A stretch of 64,000 nt of DNA from Nitrosomonas sp. JL21 (GTDB taxonomy: Bacteria; Pseudomonadota; Gammaproteobacteria; Burkholderiales; Nitrosomonadaceae), in assembly GCF_009833095.1 (NCBI RefSeq), contig NZ_QRCB01000039.1:1-64000 (forward strand), in the 5' to 3' direction. Shown piece by piece: positions 16,191-26,630 of this stretch. Every line of letters starts with the position of its first letter. Within the stretch, counting starts at the first letter, position 1. Both the position numbers and the translations under genes were made by a program. The notes under the pieces are model-generated. The model worked only from the letters and a program-made list of their open reading frames with translations, was not told the DNA's origin and searched no databases.

Positions 16191-16360
16191 CAGATAAAAG
16201 AGAAATTTATAGACCAGTGTCCTGCAGGATGACAAAGGGTGAAAGCGGGGAGAAGCCTCAGCTTCCTCAGAATCATCCGTAAATTGTATCCACAACCGCA
16301 GAGGATGGCATGAAAAGCGTCACCTTGTGCACCTTGCAACCCGTTTCTACATAAGCGGCC
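16191..16360 (-). pseudogene. IS5-type transposase C-terminal remnant
   Basis: The minus strand reads RNGLQGAQGDAFHAILCG then CGYNLRMILRKL, ending at a TGA at 16191. This matches the conserved C-terminal segment of IS5-group transposases (N-x-L-K-G-x-x-G-D-x-x-x-A-x-L-x-A-A-G-Y-N). Nothing of the N-terminal two thirds is present and no terminal repeats were found, so this is a dead fragment. Confidence 0.5.
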
Positions 16361-16398
16361 TCGATTTAAACTTTGGAACCTCGATATTCATGGCTTGC

Positions 16399-17949
16399 TT
16401 ACGTTTTAAACGATGAATCGTTTGCGTGATAAATCCAATCATTCAATAATAGCCGAGCGGAAGCGATGATGTCCGATGCAGTCATTCCCACCGGGCCGTG
16501 ATTTTGCTGCAGCAACCGGTCGGCAGCGGCGCCATGCAGATGAACTCCCAGCAACAATGCTTGCGGAGGAGTCAATCCTTGCGCGATCAGCGCTGCGATC
16601 ATGCCGCTGAGCACATCGCCGGTACCAGCGGTACTCAAACCCGGATTGCCGCTGGTGCTCAGGTAGCGGTCACCGTTCGGGAAGCAGCAAATACTGCCCG
16701 CGCCTTTCAATACGACATGGCTGTTGAATTGCTGCGCGATTTGATGGGCCGCGCTCATGCGATCGTTTTGCACTGCCGACGTATCGGTATTCAGCAGCCG
16801 GGCGGCTTCGGCCGGGTGCGGCGTCAATATGGTTGCGGCGCTGCGCTGACTGAGTTGCTGACCCAGGCGAGGATATTGTGCGACGAGGTTGAGCGCATCG
16901 GCATCCAGAACTATCGCACCATCGCCCTTCAACGCATTTTCAAGCCACACCAGTGCTTGTGCCGATTGGCTCAGGCCCGGGCCGATCACCCAGCAATTGA
17001 GCGGGGTTAGGGGAATTAGGGTAAATAGCTCGGATGGAGCACGCAGCATGAGTTCAGGTTGGGAAAAATCGACTGCAGGCGCAGGATCGGCCAAGAAGCC
17101 CACATATATGCGGCCGGCGCCCAGATACAGAGCCGATCGACCAGCGAGCAGCGCAGCACCGACCATGCCGGTGGAACCGCCCAGGATTGCGACATTGCCA
17201 AAGCTGCCTTTGTGGCTGTTGGCCCGCCGCGGCGATGGCAGCGACGATTGCGCCAACGATGTATTCAACAGCCAACTGTGCGGTTGCGGCGCGGCAGAGA
17301 GTTGCGGCAGAACATCCAGATCGCGCAATATCACCGTACCGCAGTATTCAGGGCCAAAGTTGGTGAACAGTCCGGGCTTGAGCCCGATGAACGTGACGGT
17401 CATGTCGGCACGGATTGCAACGCCATGGATGCACCCATCATCGCTGCCAATGCCGGATGGCATATCCAGCGATACGATGGGCACATGCCATGAATTGGCG
17501 ACTTCTATCCATTCGCGATATTGGCCTTCAATAGGCCGATGCTGCGCGTGATCCAGTCCGATGCCGAACAAGCCGTCGACGACCATGTCCCAAGTTTTAT
17601 CGCCATCCGGTATATCGGGAGATAAGTCGCCGCCGATGCCGAACCACGATTGCAGCGCTTGTTTGGCATCCATTGACACGCGGTTCGGGTCGCCATTGAA
17701 TACCACGGTGACGGCATGGCCCCATTCCCTCAGATAACGCGCGACGACAAAAGCGTCGCCGCCGTTATTGCCCGGCCCGGCAAGCACCACTATCGACCGA
17801 TGAGGTTTTTTGAGCCACTGCGCGCGAATCACCTGGGCAGCCGCCAGCCCGGCCTTTTCCATCAGCCGAGGGGGCTTGGGCAAGCTCATCGCCTGCTGCT
17901 CAATGTCACGTATTTGCGCAGTCAGAAAAACCGCATCGGCAGAAGTCAT
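16399..17949 (-). CDS. nnr: Bifunctional NAD(P)H-hydrate epimerase / ADP-dependent NAD(P)H-hydrate dehydratase
   Basis: 516 residues with two domains. The N-terminal YjeF_N epimerase (about 1-215; VVLAGPGNNGGDAFVVARYL) interconverts the R and S forms of damaged NAD(P)HX. The C-terminal ribokinase-fold dehydratase (about 230-505; SHKGSFGNVAILGGSTGMVG, GPGLSQS, LDADALN, LTPHPAEAARL, GNPGLSTAGTGDVLSGMIAA) restores NAD(P)H using ADP. Both halves look complete. It diverges from purL with an 84-base gap that must hold both promoters. Confidence 0.95.
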   Translation of the reverse strand: MTSADAVFLTAQIRDIEQQAMSLPKPPRLMEKAGLAAAQVIRAQWLKKPHRSIVVLAGPGNNGGDAFVVARYLREWGHAVTVVFNGDPNRVSMDAKQALQSWFGIGGDLSPDIPDGDKTWDMVVDGLFGIGLDHAQHRPIEGQYREWIEVANSWHVPIVSLDMPSGIGSDDGCIHGVAIRADMTVTFIGLKPGLFTNFGPEYCGTVILRDLDVLPQLSAAPQPHSWLLNTSLAQSSLPSPRRANSHKGSFGNVAILGGSTGMVGAALLAGRSALYLGAGRIYVGFLADPAPAVDFSQPELMLRAPSELFTLIPLTPLNCWVIGPGLSQSAQALVWLENALKGDGAIVLDADALNLVAQYPRLGQQLSQRSAATILTPHPAEAARLLNTDTSAVQNDRMSAAHQIAQQFNSHVVLKGAGSICCFPNGDRYLSTSGNPGLSTAGTGDVLSGMIAALIAQGLTPPQALLLGVHLHGAAADRLLQQNHGPVGMTASDIIASARLLLNDWIYHANDSSFKT

Positions 17950-18033
17950 AGTGTCTTAGTCATGGAAGATCGCTGATATGTATATCTTCTCGTGTAAAAT
18001 TGCAATCTTTAAATTTTCCCTTTATTTTCTTCC

Positions 18034-21000
18034 ATGCTTCAATTTTGTGGTGGACGCGCGCTTTCTCCGTTTCGTCTGGAAAAATTATTCAAAGAAATTA
18101 ATCACCTGAATTTACCCGTCAGCCGCATTGCCGCCGAGTATTGGCATTTTTGCGCGGTGACGCGGACTTTGCATCAGGCCGAGTTGGATATCCTGCGGCA
18201 AATACTGAGCGAGACGCCGACCCAGCAGAATTCGCAGCAATCTGGCACATTCTTTCTGGTGCTGCCCCGTCCCGGCACGATTTCGCCGTGGTCGACCAAG
18301 GCAACGGATATTGCCCATCACTGCGGTCTGAGCGCCGTTGAACGCATCGAGCGCGGCATAGGATATTTCATCGAATGTGAAGCGCCGCTGTCGGTCGAGG
18401 ATACAGCACGGCTTACGCCATTTCTGCACGATCGTATGACTGAAGCCGTGTTTGCGTCATTCGAGGATGCCGCGCAGTTATTCCGGCATTATGAACCGAA
18501 ACCGCTGCAGACCATCGACCTACAGCAGAGCGTCGCTGCGCTGCAGCAGGCAAATCAGCGCATGGGGCTGGCTCTGTCGGCCGATGAGATCGACTATCTG
18601 GCCGATTATTTTTTGCGCATAGCGCGTAATCCCACCGATGTTGAGCTGATGATGTTCGCGCAGGCTAACTCCGAGCATTGCCGCCATAAAATTTTCAATG
18701 CCGATTGGATCGTGGATGGCAAGCCGCAGCAGAAATCGCTGTTTTCGATGATACGGAACACTCATCAGGCGCATCCACAGGGTACGCTGGTGGCGTATGC
18801 GGATAATGCCAGCGTGATCGAGGGCGCCGATATCGATCGGTTCTATCCCGGCGATCAACACCGCTATGGCTATACTTTGGAAAAGACGCATGTGCTGATG
18901 AAGGTTGAAACGCATAATCATCCTACCGCCATTTCGCCATTTCCCGGCGCAGCAACCGGCGTAGGTGGCGAAATTCGCGACGAAGGCGCAACTGGACGAG
19001 GTGCCAGACCCAAAGCCGGTTTATGTGGTTTTTCGGTCTCCAATCTGGGGATTCCCGGCTTCGTTCAACCGTGGGAATACCAGCACACTGGCGGCGCTGA
19101 TGATCCACCGAGCTACGGCAAGCCCGGTCGCATCGCCTCGGCATTGCAGATCATGCTCGAAGGGCCGATTGGTGGAGCGGCGTTCAATAACGAATTTGGC
19201 CGCCCGAATCTGGCCGGGTATTTCCGCACCTTCGAAGAACGCGTCAGCGGTGAAATGCGCGGTTATCACAAACCGATCATGGTCGCGGGCGGTATCGGCC
19301 AGATTGCCGATGCGCAGGTGCATAAGCAAAAATTCCCCGCGGGTGCTCTGCTGATCCAACTCGGCGGGCCGGGCATGCTGATCGGGCTCGGCGGCGGTGC
19401 GGCATCGAGCATGGATACCGGTACCAATACCGAGGCGCTGGATTTCGATTCGGTGCAGCGCGGCAATCCGGAAATGCAGCGGCGCGCGCAGGAAGTGATC
19501 GACCGGTGCTGGCAATTGCAACGCGCGGGCGGGGAAAATCCGATTCTGTTCATCCATGATGTCGGCGCCGGCGGGTTGTCGAATGCCTTTCCTGAGCTGG
19601 TGCACGATTCCGGCAGAGGCGGGCGCTTCGATCTGCGTTTGATCCCTTCCGAGGAAACCAGCATGTCGCCGTTGCAGATCTGGTGCAATGAAGCGCAGGA
19701 GCGCTATGTGCTCGCCATCAAGCCGGAGTCGTTGCCGCTGTTTCAACGCATTTGCGAACGCGAGCGTTGCCCGTTCGCGGTGGTCGGCGAAGCCACTCCC
19801 GATGAACAACTGGTAGTGGCGGATCGGCAGTCCGTCGCGCCACCGGTCGACATGCCATTGCCGGTCTTGCTCGGCAAACCGCCGAAGATGACGCGCGATG
19901 TGACGCATATTCAGCGCCCCTTATTGTCGCTCGATTGGTCGGATGTGGCGCTGACCGAGGCGGTTTACCGGGTGTTGCGGTTACCCGCGGTGGCCGACAA
20001 AACTTTTTTGATCACGATCGGCGATCGCAGTGTCGGCGGATTGTCGGCACGCGACCAAATGGTTGGCCCGTGGCAAGTGCCGGTCGCCGACGTGGCCGTG
20101 ACCAGCATGGGGTATCACACTTATCTAGGGGAAGCCTTCGCGATGGGCGAGCGAGCGCCGCTGGCGTTGATCGATGCGAAGGCAGCGGCGCGCATGGCGG
20201 TCGGCGAAGCCTTGACTAATATCGCTGCGGCGCCGATCGATCGGATCGAGGCGGTCAAACTGTCGGCAAACTGGATGGCTGCAGCAGGGCATCCGGGAGA
20301 GGATGCCGATTTATATGACGCGGTGCATACCGTTGGCATGGAATTATGCCCGCAACTTGGCATCAGCATTCCGGTCGGCAAGGATTCGATGTCGATGAAA
20401 ACCGCCTGGACGGAATCCGGACAGCCCAAAGAAGTGACTGCGCCACTGTCGCTGATCATTTCGGCGTTTGCCACCGTCACCGATGTGCGTCATACCTTGA
20501 CGCCGCAGTTGCGTACGGACTTCGGCGACACCGAATTGATTCTGATCGATCTGGGGCAGGGGCGAAATCGCTTGGGTGGATCTGCATTGGCGCAAGTGTA
20601 CAAGCAAGTGGGCGACGTCGCGCCTAACATCGATGGTGAATCAGGCGCACGGAAACTCAAGGCCCTGTTTGAAGCGATCCAGCAGCTCAACCGCGAAAAC
20701 CTACTGCTGGCTTATCATGACCGTTCGGACGGCGGAGTGTTCGTGACTCTGTGCGAAATGGCATTTGCAGCGCATGCCGGTATCACGGTCAACCTGGATC
20801 AATTATGTTTCGATGCGCAAGGCAGTGATATCGACGGTTCGGAATTGCGGCCTGAGCAATTGAGCGGGCGCTTTATGGAGCGCTTGCTGGCGGTACTGTT
20901 CAATGAAGAACTGGGTGCGGTGATACAAATCCGCACCGAGCATCGCTCAGCCGTGATGGGCATGTTGGCACAAGCGGAATTGCGCGATCACAGCTTTATC

Positions 21001-22029
21001 ATCGGTCAGCCGAATAGCATCGATGAGATCCGTCTATTGCGCAACAACAAGCCGGTTTTGGCAGAAAAAAGGGTGGATTTGCAGCGTGCCTGGTCAGAAA
21101 CCAGTTTTCGACTGCAGGCATTGCGCGACAATCCCGATTGCGCCCGGCAGGAATTCGAGCGCATTCTCGATACCGCCGATCCCGGCCTGCAGGTCGCGTT
21201 GAGCTATGATGCAAACGACGACATCGCTGCGCCCTATATTCGAACCGGCGTGCGTCCTCGCCTGGCGGTGCTGCGCGAACAGGGCGTGAACGGCCATGTC
21301 GAAATGGCGGCGGCTTTCGATCGGGCTGGGTTTACCGCAATGGACGTGCATATGAGCGACCTGATGGCCGGGCGTGTGTCGCTGGCAGACTTCAACGGAT
21401 TCGTCGCGTGCGGCGGATTTTCGTATGGCGACGTGCTTGGCGCCGGCGAAGGCTGGGCCAAATCGATTTTGTTCAATCCACGCGCGCGGGATGAGTTCGA
21501 GGCGTTTTTCCAGCGCCCCGATACGTTCGCACTGGGGGTATGCAATGGTTGCCAGATGATGAGCAATCTGCAGGACATCATTCCCGGCGCGCAGCACTGG
21601 CCCCGGTTCAGGCGCAACCTATCGGAACAATTCGAGGCGCGTTTTGTCATGGTGGAAATCCAGCAGAGCCCATCGGTGCTGTTTGAAGGCATGGCCGGCA
21701 GCCGGATGCCGATCACCGTGGCCCACGGTGAGGGCAGGGTTGAATTTTCCGCGGGTTCGCCTGACAATGCAGCCGGCTTGGTGACTGTTCGTTATATCGA
21801 TCATGCCGGTCAACCCACCGATAAATATCCGTACAACCCGAACGGCTCAGTGCTGGGAATCACCGGATTGACCACGCCGGATGGGCGTTTCAATGTGCTG
21901 ATGCCGCATCCGGAACGCGTCTTCAGAATGACGCAGCATTCCTGGTATCCTTTGAAATCAAGAGCCGATACCCGCGAAGATGGCCCATGGATGCGATTGT
22001 TCAGGAATGCGCGGCAGTGGGTGGGGTAA
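18034..22029 (+). CDS. purL: Phosphoribosylformylglycinamidine synthase, large single-chain form
   Basis: 1331 residues, the normal size for the proteobacterial single-chain enzyme of purine biosynthesis step 4 (FGAR plus glutamine and ATP to FGAM). Order: N-terminal PurS-like part, linker, first AIRS-type synthetase domain ([20 protein letters not shown] with the ATP-site histidine), second synthetase domain (PIGVKDS-like motif [14 protein letters not shown]), and a C-terminal class I glutaminase ([15 protein letters not shown]; nucleophile in GVCNGCQMM; His/Glu in PHPERVF). The stop codon overlaps the first possible ATG of the next gene (TAATG). Confidence 0.98.
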   Translation: MLQFCGGRALSPFRLEKLFKEINHLNLPVSRIAAEYWHFCAVTRTLHQAELDILRQILSETPTQQNSQQSGTFFLVLPRPGTISPWSTKATDIAHHCGLSAVERIERGIGYFIECEAPLSVEDTARLTPFLHDRMTEAVFASFEDAAQLFRHYEPKPLQTIDLQQSVAALQQANQRMGLALSADEIDYLADYFLRIARNPTDVELMMFAQANSEHCRHKIFNADWIVDGKPQQKSLFSMIRNTHQAHPQGTLVAYADNASVIEGADIDRFYPGDQHRYGYTLEKTHVLMKVETHNHPTAISPFPGAATGVGGEIRDEGATGRGARPKAGLCGFSVSNLGIPGFVQPWEYQHTGGADDPPSYGKPGRIASALQIMLEGPIGGAAFNNEFGRPNLAGYFRTFEERVSGEMRGYHKPIMVAGGIGQIADAQVHKQKFPAGALLIQLGGPGMLIGLGGGAASSMDTGTNTEALDFDSVQRGNPEMQRRAQEVIDRCWQLQRAGGENPILFIHDVGAGGLSNAFPELVHDSGRGGRFDLRLIPSEETSMSPLQIWCNEAQERYVLAIKPESLPLFQRICERERCPFAVVGEATPDEQLVVADRQSVAPPVDMPLPVLLGKPPKMTRDVTHIQRPLLSLDWSDVALTEAVYRVLRLPAVADKTFLITIGDRSVGGLSARDQMVGPWQVPVADVAVTSMGYHTYLGEAFAMGERAPLALIDAKAAARMAVGEALTNIAAAPIDRIEAVKLSANWMAAAGHPGEDADLYDAVHTVGMELCPQLGISIPVGKDSMSMKTAWTESGQPKEVTAPLSLIISAFATVTDVRHTLTPQLRTDFGDTELILIDLGQGRNRLGGSALAQVYKQVGDVAPNIDGESGARKLKALFEAIQQLNRENLLLAYHDRSDGGVFVTLCEMAFAAHAGITVNLDQLCFDAQGSDIDGSELRPEQLSGRFMERLLAVLFNEELGAVIQIRTEHRSAVMGMLAQAELRDHSFIIGQPNSIDEIRLLRNNKPVLAEKRVDLQRAWSETSFRLQALRDNPDCARQEFERILDTADPGLQVALSYDANDDIAAPYIRTGVRPRLAVLREQGVNGHVEMAAAFDRAGFTAMDVHMSDLMAGRVSLADFNGFVACGGFSYGDVLGAGEGWAKSILFNPRARDEFEAFFQRPDTFALGVCNGCQMMSNLQDIIPGAQHWPRFRRNLSEQFEARFVMVEIQQSPSVLFEGMAGSRMPITVAHGEGRVEFSAGSPDNAAGLVTVRYIDHAGQPTDKYPYNPNGSVLGITGLTTPDGRFNVLMPHPERVFRMTQHSWYPLKSRADTREDGPWMRLFRNARQWVG

Positions 22030-22064
22030 TGCGATCATCATTCGATTTTGAGAGACTGATTAAC

Positions 22065-23294
22065 ATGAGAAATTTTAGTGTACACCGGCATCATGTCGCC
22101 GCAAGCGCTTTCGTGCTGATTGCCAGCATGGGTTGGAGCAACGCATGGGCCAGCATCATACCGGCCAAAAAGCCAGCACCCAAGCAATGCGTTGCGCTGG
22201 GAAGCTGGGTCATTCCGGGCGCCGGCGAAACGACGCAACGCGACGTCATCGCGCGCGCAGCCAAGGCATCGATAGTGCTGTTGGGGGAAACGCACGTCAA
22301 TGCGGATCATCATCGCTGGCAATTGCAGACGCTGGCGGCGCTGCATGCGCTGCGCCCGAATATGGTGATCGGCTTTGAAATGTTTCCGCGCCGCGTGCAG
22401 CCGGCACTGGACAAATGGGTGGCAGGCGAGTTGACCGAAAAGGAATTTCTTCGCGCCGCGGAATGGGATCATGTCTGGAATACCGACGCTAATTTGTATT
22501 TGCCGCTTTTTCATTTTGCGCGCATGAACCGTATCCCGATGCGGGCGTTGAATATCGAGACCAGCCTGCGCCGGCAGGTCGCCGAAAAAGGCTTTTATAG
22601 CATTCCGGTCGAAGAACGCGAGGGACTGACGTATCCGGCAGAGCCAAGCCAGGCTTATGTCGATTATTTATTTCCGATCTATAAGCAGCATGACCGGAAA
22701 CACAAGAGCGACGGTGAAGTCGCGTCCGACGATCCTGATTTCAGGCGTTTCATCGGCGGGCAGCAATTGTGGGATCGCGCCATGGCGCAGATTCTGCGGC
22801 AGGCGGTGGCTGACGCCAATGGCCCGGACAAGCCACTCGTGGTCGGCGTCATGGGCACCGGTCATGTACTGCATGGTTTCGGCGTAGCGCACCAGTTGCA
22901 GGATCTTGGCATCAAGAATGTTGCAGCGCTCTTGCCTTGGGACAACGATAAATCCTGCAAGAATCTGGTCAAGGGCGTGGCCGATGCGGTGTTCGGCGTA
23001 TTGCCGCATGTGTCGCAGTCGAGTCGGCCACAGTTTCAGCGACTGGGCATACGTTATGAAATGGGCCGAGGCGGTGCGGTGGTGCTGCAGGTCGAAAAGA
23101 ACAGCATTGCCGATGAGGCCAAATTGATGGATTCGGACGTGATTATCGAAATGGCCGGGGTGCCGGTCAAGATCACCGACGATGTGATCGCCATCGTCAG
23201 ACGCCAGGCGCCCGGCACCTGGCTGCCGATCAAGATTCTTCGCGATAACACGGAAATGCTCGTAATCGCGAAGTTTCCTGCCCATCCGTCATGA
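22065..23294 (+). CDS. ChaN/Tiki-type exported protein with C-terminal PDZ domain
   Basis: 409 residues from the ATG at 22065, which begins a signal peptide (VAASAFVLIASMGWSNAWAS); an ATG at 22029 overlapping the purL stop is also possible. Residues about 60-290 are a ChaN-like (haem-binding/Tiki superfamily) domain with LLGETHVNADHHRWQ and VIGFEMFPRR, the conserved GETH and E motifs. The last 90 residues form a PDZ domain (LRYEMGRGG-like start, SIADEAKLMDSDVIIEMAGV, LPIKILRD). ChaN of Campylobacter binds haem and plays a part in iron uptake. The next gene, an M1 peptidase, overlaps by four bases, so the two are co-translated. The PDZ domain may present substrates to that peptidase (inference). 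Confidence 0.8.
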   Translation: MRNFSVHRHHVAASAFVLIASMGWSNAWASIIPAKKPAPKQCVALGSWVIPGAGETTQRDVIARAAKASIVLLGETHVNADHHRWQLQTLAALHALRPNMVIGFEMFPRRVQPALDKWVAGELTEKEFLRAAEWDHVWNTDANLYLPLFHFARMNRIPMRALNIETSLRRQVAEKGFYSIPVEEREGLTYPAEPSQAYVDYLFPIYKQHDRKHKSDGEVASDDPDFRRFIGGQQLWDRAMAQILRQAVADANGPDKPLVVGVMGTGHVLHGFGVAHQLQDLGIKNVAALLPWDNDKSCKNLVKGVADAVFGVLPHVSQSSRPQFQRLGIRYEMGRGGAVVLQVEKNSIADEAKLMDSDVIIEMAGVPVKITDDVIAIVRRQAPGTWLPIKILRDNTEMLVIAKFPAHPS

Positions 23295-25354
23295 TTTTTC
23301 GGAATCGATCCATGATGTTCATGTTTATACGAGCGTGCCTGCTTCTTGCGTTGATCGGCTTCATGGCTACGCCGGTCTACTCGAGACCGGTGGCGGTGAA
23401 GTTCAATGATATCGACTATGACATGGCGGTGAAAATTGATCCCATCAACCGCACGATTGAAGGAAAAAGCACGATTACCGTCAAACAACCGCGCGAGTTG
23501 CAACTAATGCTCGGCGCGGCATTTGAAGTGACCGAGGCGGTGTTCAATGATGGGCCGCTCGGAAGCGGCCGAACGGATCCTCATCAGCCGCATGTCTGGA
23601 ACATGGCATCGCCGTTCAGACAGCAGATTCAATTCGTGATCCATTGGCGCGGGCCGTTGCTGCCGCTCGATACCGCACTCGACCATCAGCAAACGCTCGG
23701 CCGGCCGGTTGCGGTGACCGGCGAGGCGGGCACTTTCCTGCCGGATGGGGCGAATTGGTATCCGCGCGTGCTGGGTCAACTGGTGCGCTATAAAATCAGC
23801 ATCGAATTGCCTGCTGGTCACAAGGGCTTGGCAGCGGGTCGGTTGATTGAAGAAACCGAATCCGAACAGCACTATCGCGCCTCCTTTGAATTTCCGCATC
23901 CGGCGGAAGGCATCGATGTGATGGCGGGGCCGTATGTCATCGAATCAACGACGCATCAAGGCCGCAACAACTCGCCGATACGATTGCGCACCTATTTCCA
24001 CCCGGAGATTAGTAACTTATCCGGTACTTATCTGGATTCGGTCAAGCGCTATCTGGACATGTACGAGTCCTTGATCGGCGCTTATCCTTATACGGAATTC
24101 AGCGTGGTCTCAAGCCCGACACCGACGGGATTCGGGATGCCGACGATGACCTATCTCGGTATCGATGTGCTGAAACTGCCGTTCATACCCGCAACCTCGC
24201 TCGGTCATGAAGTGTTGCATAATTGGTGGGGAAATGGCGTGTATGCGGATTATCGCAGCGGCAATTGGTCGGAAGGATTGACGACCTTCATGGCCGATTA
24301 TGCGTACAAAGAAGCGGAAAGCTCCGAAGCTGCGCGCGACATGCGAGTCGGTTGGTTGCGTGATTTTGCCGCATTGCAACCGGGCCAGGATGCCCCCTTG
24401 ACTGCTTTTACGTCACGCACCCACAGCGCCTCTAAAATTGTCGGTTATAACAAAGCGGCGATGCTCTTTTTCATGCTGCGCGACCAATTAGGTGAAGCCG
24501 TTTTTCAGCGGGCATTGGCGGGGTTATGGAATACCCGGCGCTTCAAGGTCACCTCATGGCAAGATGTGCAAAAATTGTTCGAGATGATTTCAGGGCAAAA
24601 TCTGCAGCCGTTCTTCACGCAATGGCTCGAGCGCGCCGGCGCACCGGCCATTGCGATCAACGCAGCGAAGCGTGACGCGGCAGGCTCAGGACATCAACTG
24701 ACGCTCACCTTGGCACAATCCGCGCCAGCCTATCAGTTGCGTGTTCCAATCGCGATTCAGAGCCAGGACAAAACCGAGACCCATTGGTTGGATTTGAGTC
24801 GTGAACAGCAGACGTTCACGTTGGCATTGGCAGAAAAACCGCTGGCGGTATCGATCGATCCGGATGCGCGCGTGTTTCGTCAATTGCTCCGGAATGAAGC
24901 GCCGCCGATCCTGCGTGAAGCGATGGTCAATCCGGCGACGGAAACGATGATTCTGACGGAAAACGCCGAGGTGCGGAAAATTGCTGCGGTGCTGGCGGAA
25001 AAATTGCAGCAGCGTGCGCCCACCTTGAGTGACAGCGGCGATCAACTATCCGCGTCGCCCACCTTGATCATCGGTCTTCAATCTGATGTTGACGCTTGGC
25101 TCAGCACCAGAAAACTACCACCCCGGCCTGAGCAGGTTGGCATCACGGGCACTGCTCAGGTCTGGACTCAGGGACGCGACGAAGGTGCATCACTGGCCGT
25201 GATTTCGGCGAAGGATGTTGCGTCGCTCGAGGCGTTGATTCGCCCGTTGCCGCATTATGGCCGGCAAAGTTATATTGCCTTTGAGGGGCGACAAGCCATT
25301 CTGAAGGGAGTCCTGCCGCTGAACGCACAATGGATCAAGGTCGATGATCATTGA
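23291..25354 (+). CDS. M1-family zinc metallopeptidase, exported
   Basis: 687 residues with a leader (RACLLLALIGFMATPVYS). The zinc site is GHEVLHNWWGNG: His306, Glu307, His310, with Glu328 in WSEGL as third ligand, 17 residues after the second histidine, where the classic M1 spacing is 18. The GAMEN exopeptidase motif is replaced by a segment reading GFGMPTMTYLG, so it may not act as an ordinary aminopeptidase. It overlaps the ChaN-PDZ gene by four bases (ATGA). Together with purL they form a probable operon of which the last two genes serve the envelope. Confidence 0.85.
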   Translation: MIFRNRSMMFMFIRACLLLALIGFMATPVYSRPVAVKFNDIDYDMAVKIDPINRTIEGKSTITVKQPRELQLMLGAAFEVTEAVFNDGPLGSGRTDPHQPHVWNMASPFRQQIQFVIHWRGPLLPLDTALDHQQTLGRPVAVTGEAGTFLPDGANWYPRVLGQLVRYKISIELPAGHKGLAAGRLIEETESEQHYRASFEFPHPAEGIDVMAGPYVIESTTHQGRNNSPIRLRTYFHPEISNLSGTYLDSVKRYLDMYESLIGAYPYTEFSVVSSPTPTGFGMPTMTYLGIDVLKLPFIPATSLGHEVLHNWWGNGVYADYRSGNWSEGLTTFMADYAYKEAESSEAARDMRVGWLRDFAALQPGQDAPLTAFTSRTHSASKIVGYNKAAMLFFMLRDQLGEAVFQRALAGLWNTRRFKVTSWQDVQKLFEMISGQNLQPFFTQWLERAGAPAIAINAAKRDAAGSGHQLTLTLAQSAPAYQLRVPIAIQSQDKTETHWLDLSREQQTFTLALAEKPLAVSIDPDARVFRQLLRNEAPPILREAMVNPATETMILTENAEVRKIAAVLAEKLQQRAPTLSDSGDQLSASPTLIIGLQSDVDAWLSTRKLPPRPEQVGITGTAQVWTQGRDEGASLAVISAKDVASLEALIRPLPHYGRQSYIAFEGRQAILKGVLPLNAQWIKVDDH

Positions 25355-25646
25355 ATTTTTCCATCGTTGATCGCAATTTTATAGCCCACCCATCTTCATT
25401 CCGGTGACAACTAACCCCGGTATGGAGTATTTATTCAATGCGGCGAAAATAATTATTATTTGACAAGCTCAGGAAACCTATAGGGGAAGTGCTGAACGAT
25501 CTGGTGAATCAGAATATTCCGATTCCCAAAAGGCTGGTAGCAGAATTTTCAATATTTCTCTTGCACATTCACCCGAGTCAGTTTTATACCTATCAAGCGC
25601 GATAGGGATCCCTAATGACAAACAAGATAAAGCTGACATTAACTAA
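25355..25646. other. Gap after the M1 peptidase, no clear gene
   Basis: No supported ORF. From about 25611 the plus strand is the 5' part of the decayed SmbP-like copy (see 25611-25763). The rest shows no hairpin or repeat I can support. Confidence 0.4.
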
Positions 25647-25763
25647 ATGGACCAAGGATTGAGATTTCTTGATACTGCTATCAATGAAGCTACTAAGGGT
25701 GAGGTTGGAGCAGCTACTGAAGCAGCAAGAAAAGCCTTAAAGCATTTCAAACAAGCCAAATAA
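25611..25763 (+). pseudogene. Decayed SmbP-like copy with in-frame stop
   Basis: The frame reads NDKQDKADIN, a TAA at 25644-25646, then MDQGLRFLDTAINEA and ARKALKHFKQAK to a TAA at 25761. It aligns with the intact neighbour (DDKQHKVDAKHVDEGISSLDKAV) and with the copy at 15.7 kb, where the stop position is a tyrosine (NYIDEGLRSLD). The stop therefore replaced Tyr or His. The signal peptide and first repeats are absent. It sits about 130 bases before the intact gene, so the pair looks like a tandem duplication with one copy lost. Confidence 0.6.
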
Positions 25764-25889
25764 ACCGCATTACTAGCTTTGTTTGCTACCGTACAGATGA
25801 GCTTCAACTCAACATATATCATGTGGAATGAGTGATGAGAAACAATTATCTTCATCACTTACTTTAAGTTAACCATGGAGATAATTGAT

Positions 25890-26219
25890 ATGAAACAAAT
25901 TTCTATCTTAGTATTACTGATTTCCACATTCTTTTCATTCAATGTTCTAGCCGGAAGCGGACATTTGGATGAAGCAATAAAACATACTGATGCAGCAGCT
26001 TCGGCATCGGATGCAAAAGGGGTCGTTCAGCACGCCACAGAAGCGAAAGCACACGCGCAATCTGCAAAAGATGACAAACAGCATAAAGTTGACGCTAAGC
26101 ATGTAGATGAAGGCATTAGCTCTTTAGATAAGGCTGTGAAAGAAGGTAATGACGGAAAAACTGAGGCCGCTCAGAAAGCTGCGAAAGAAGCATCAGAGCA
26201 CTTCAAAGCTGCAAAATAG
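25890..26219 (+). CDS. SmbP-like small periplasmic protein
   Basis: 109 residues from the ATG at 25890 (GGAG nine bases upstream; the earlier ATG at 25875 overlaps that box). The signal peptide MKQISILVLLISTFFSF is cut near VLAG. The mature part is an Ala/Lys-rich helical repeat with scattered histidines (HLDEAIKHTDAA, VQHATEAKAHAQSAK, KHVDEGISSLDKAVKEG, EASEHFKAAK), seven in total. The family stores or buffers metals in the periplasm of ammonia oxidisers. It ends in a strong intrinsic terminator 30 bases after the stop. Confidence 0.8.
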   Translation: MKQISILVLLISTFFSFNVLAGSGHLDEAIKHTDAAASASDAKGVVQHATEAKAHAQSAKDDKQHKVDAKHVDEGISSLDKAVKEGNDGKTEAAQKAAKEASEHFKAAK

Positions 26220-26251
26220 CAAGATATAACTTGATATAGTTTTGCATTTAA

Positions 26252-26278
26252 AACAGGGAATTGATCCCTGTTTTTTTT
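26252..26278 (+). terminator. Intrinsic terminator of the SmbP-like gene
   Basis: AACAGGGA, five-base loop ATTGA, TCCCTGTT, continuing into a run of eight T. A textbook rho-independent signal. Confidence 0.9.
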
Positions 26279-26630
26279 GTACTTCTATATCGGATGGTGT
26301 AAGTTTTTAGGTTCTGTCGCTGGAGGTTTTTGCTGGAGGAGCTTTAACTACGACAAAACGAAAATAGATCCCGGCAATTATTAGGCAAAGTGGAAGTTAT
26401 TGAGATTTATTTTAGTGGGAAATGGTAGCGGTGCCACGGCAAACTCAGCGTGTTCGCGGCACATTAAAGTAACCTGCATTTGGTGTGTTTGAGCGAGATG
26501 GCAGGGGTATCTAAATGTGCCAGATTTAAACGATTGGCTCTACAAGCGGTGATATTAGGGATATGTCAACTTCTCCCAAAACGCCGCACGCATTTTTTAA
26601 TGTAGTTAAGATTTATTAGATTGATTTGAG
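26279..26630. other. Gap left of the IS remnant, nothing seen
   Basis: About 350 bases with no ORF I can support on either strand. I looked here on the minus strand for the missing C-terminal part of the LuxR-type gene truncated at 27.8 kb and did not find it. Confidence 0.4.

Noticed and set aside
22038..22514. Minus-strand ORF over the ChaN-PDZ gene
   Set aside because: Antisense to a gene with clear GETH and signal-peptide features.
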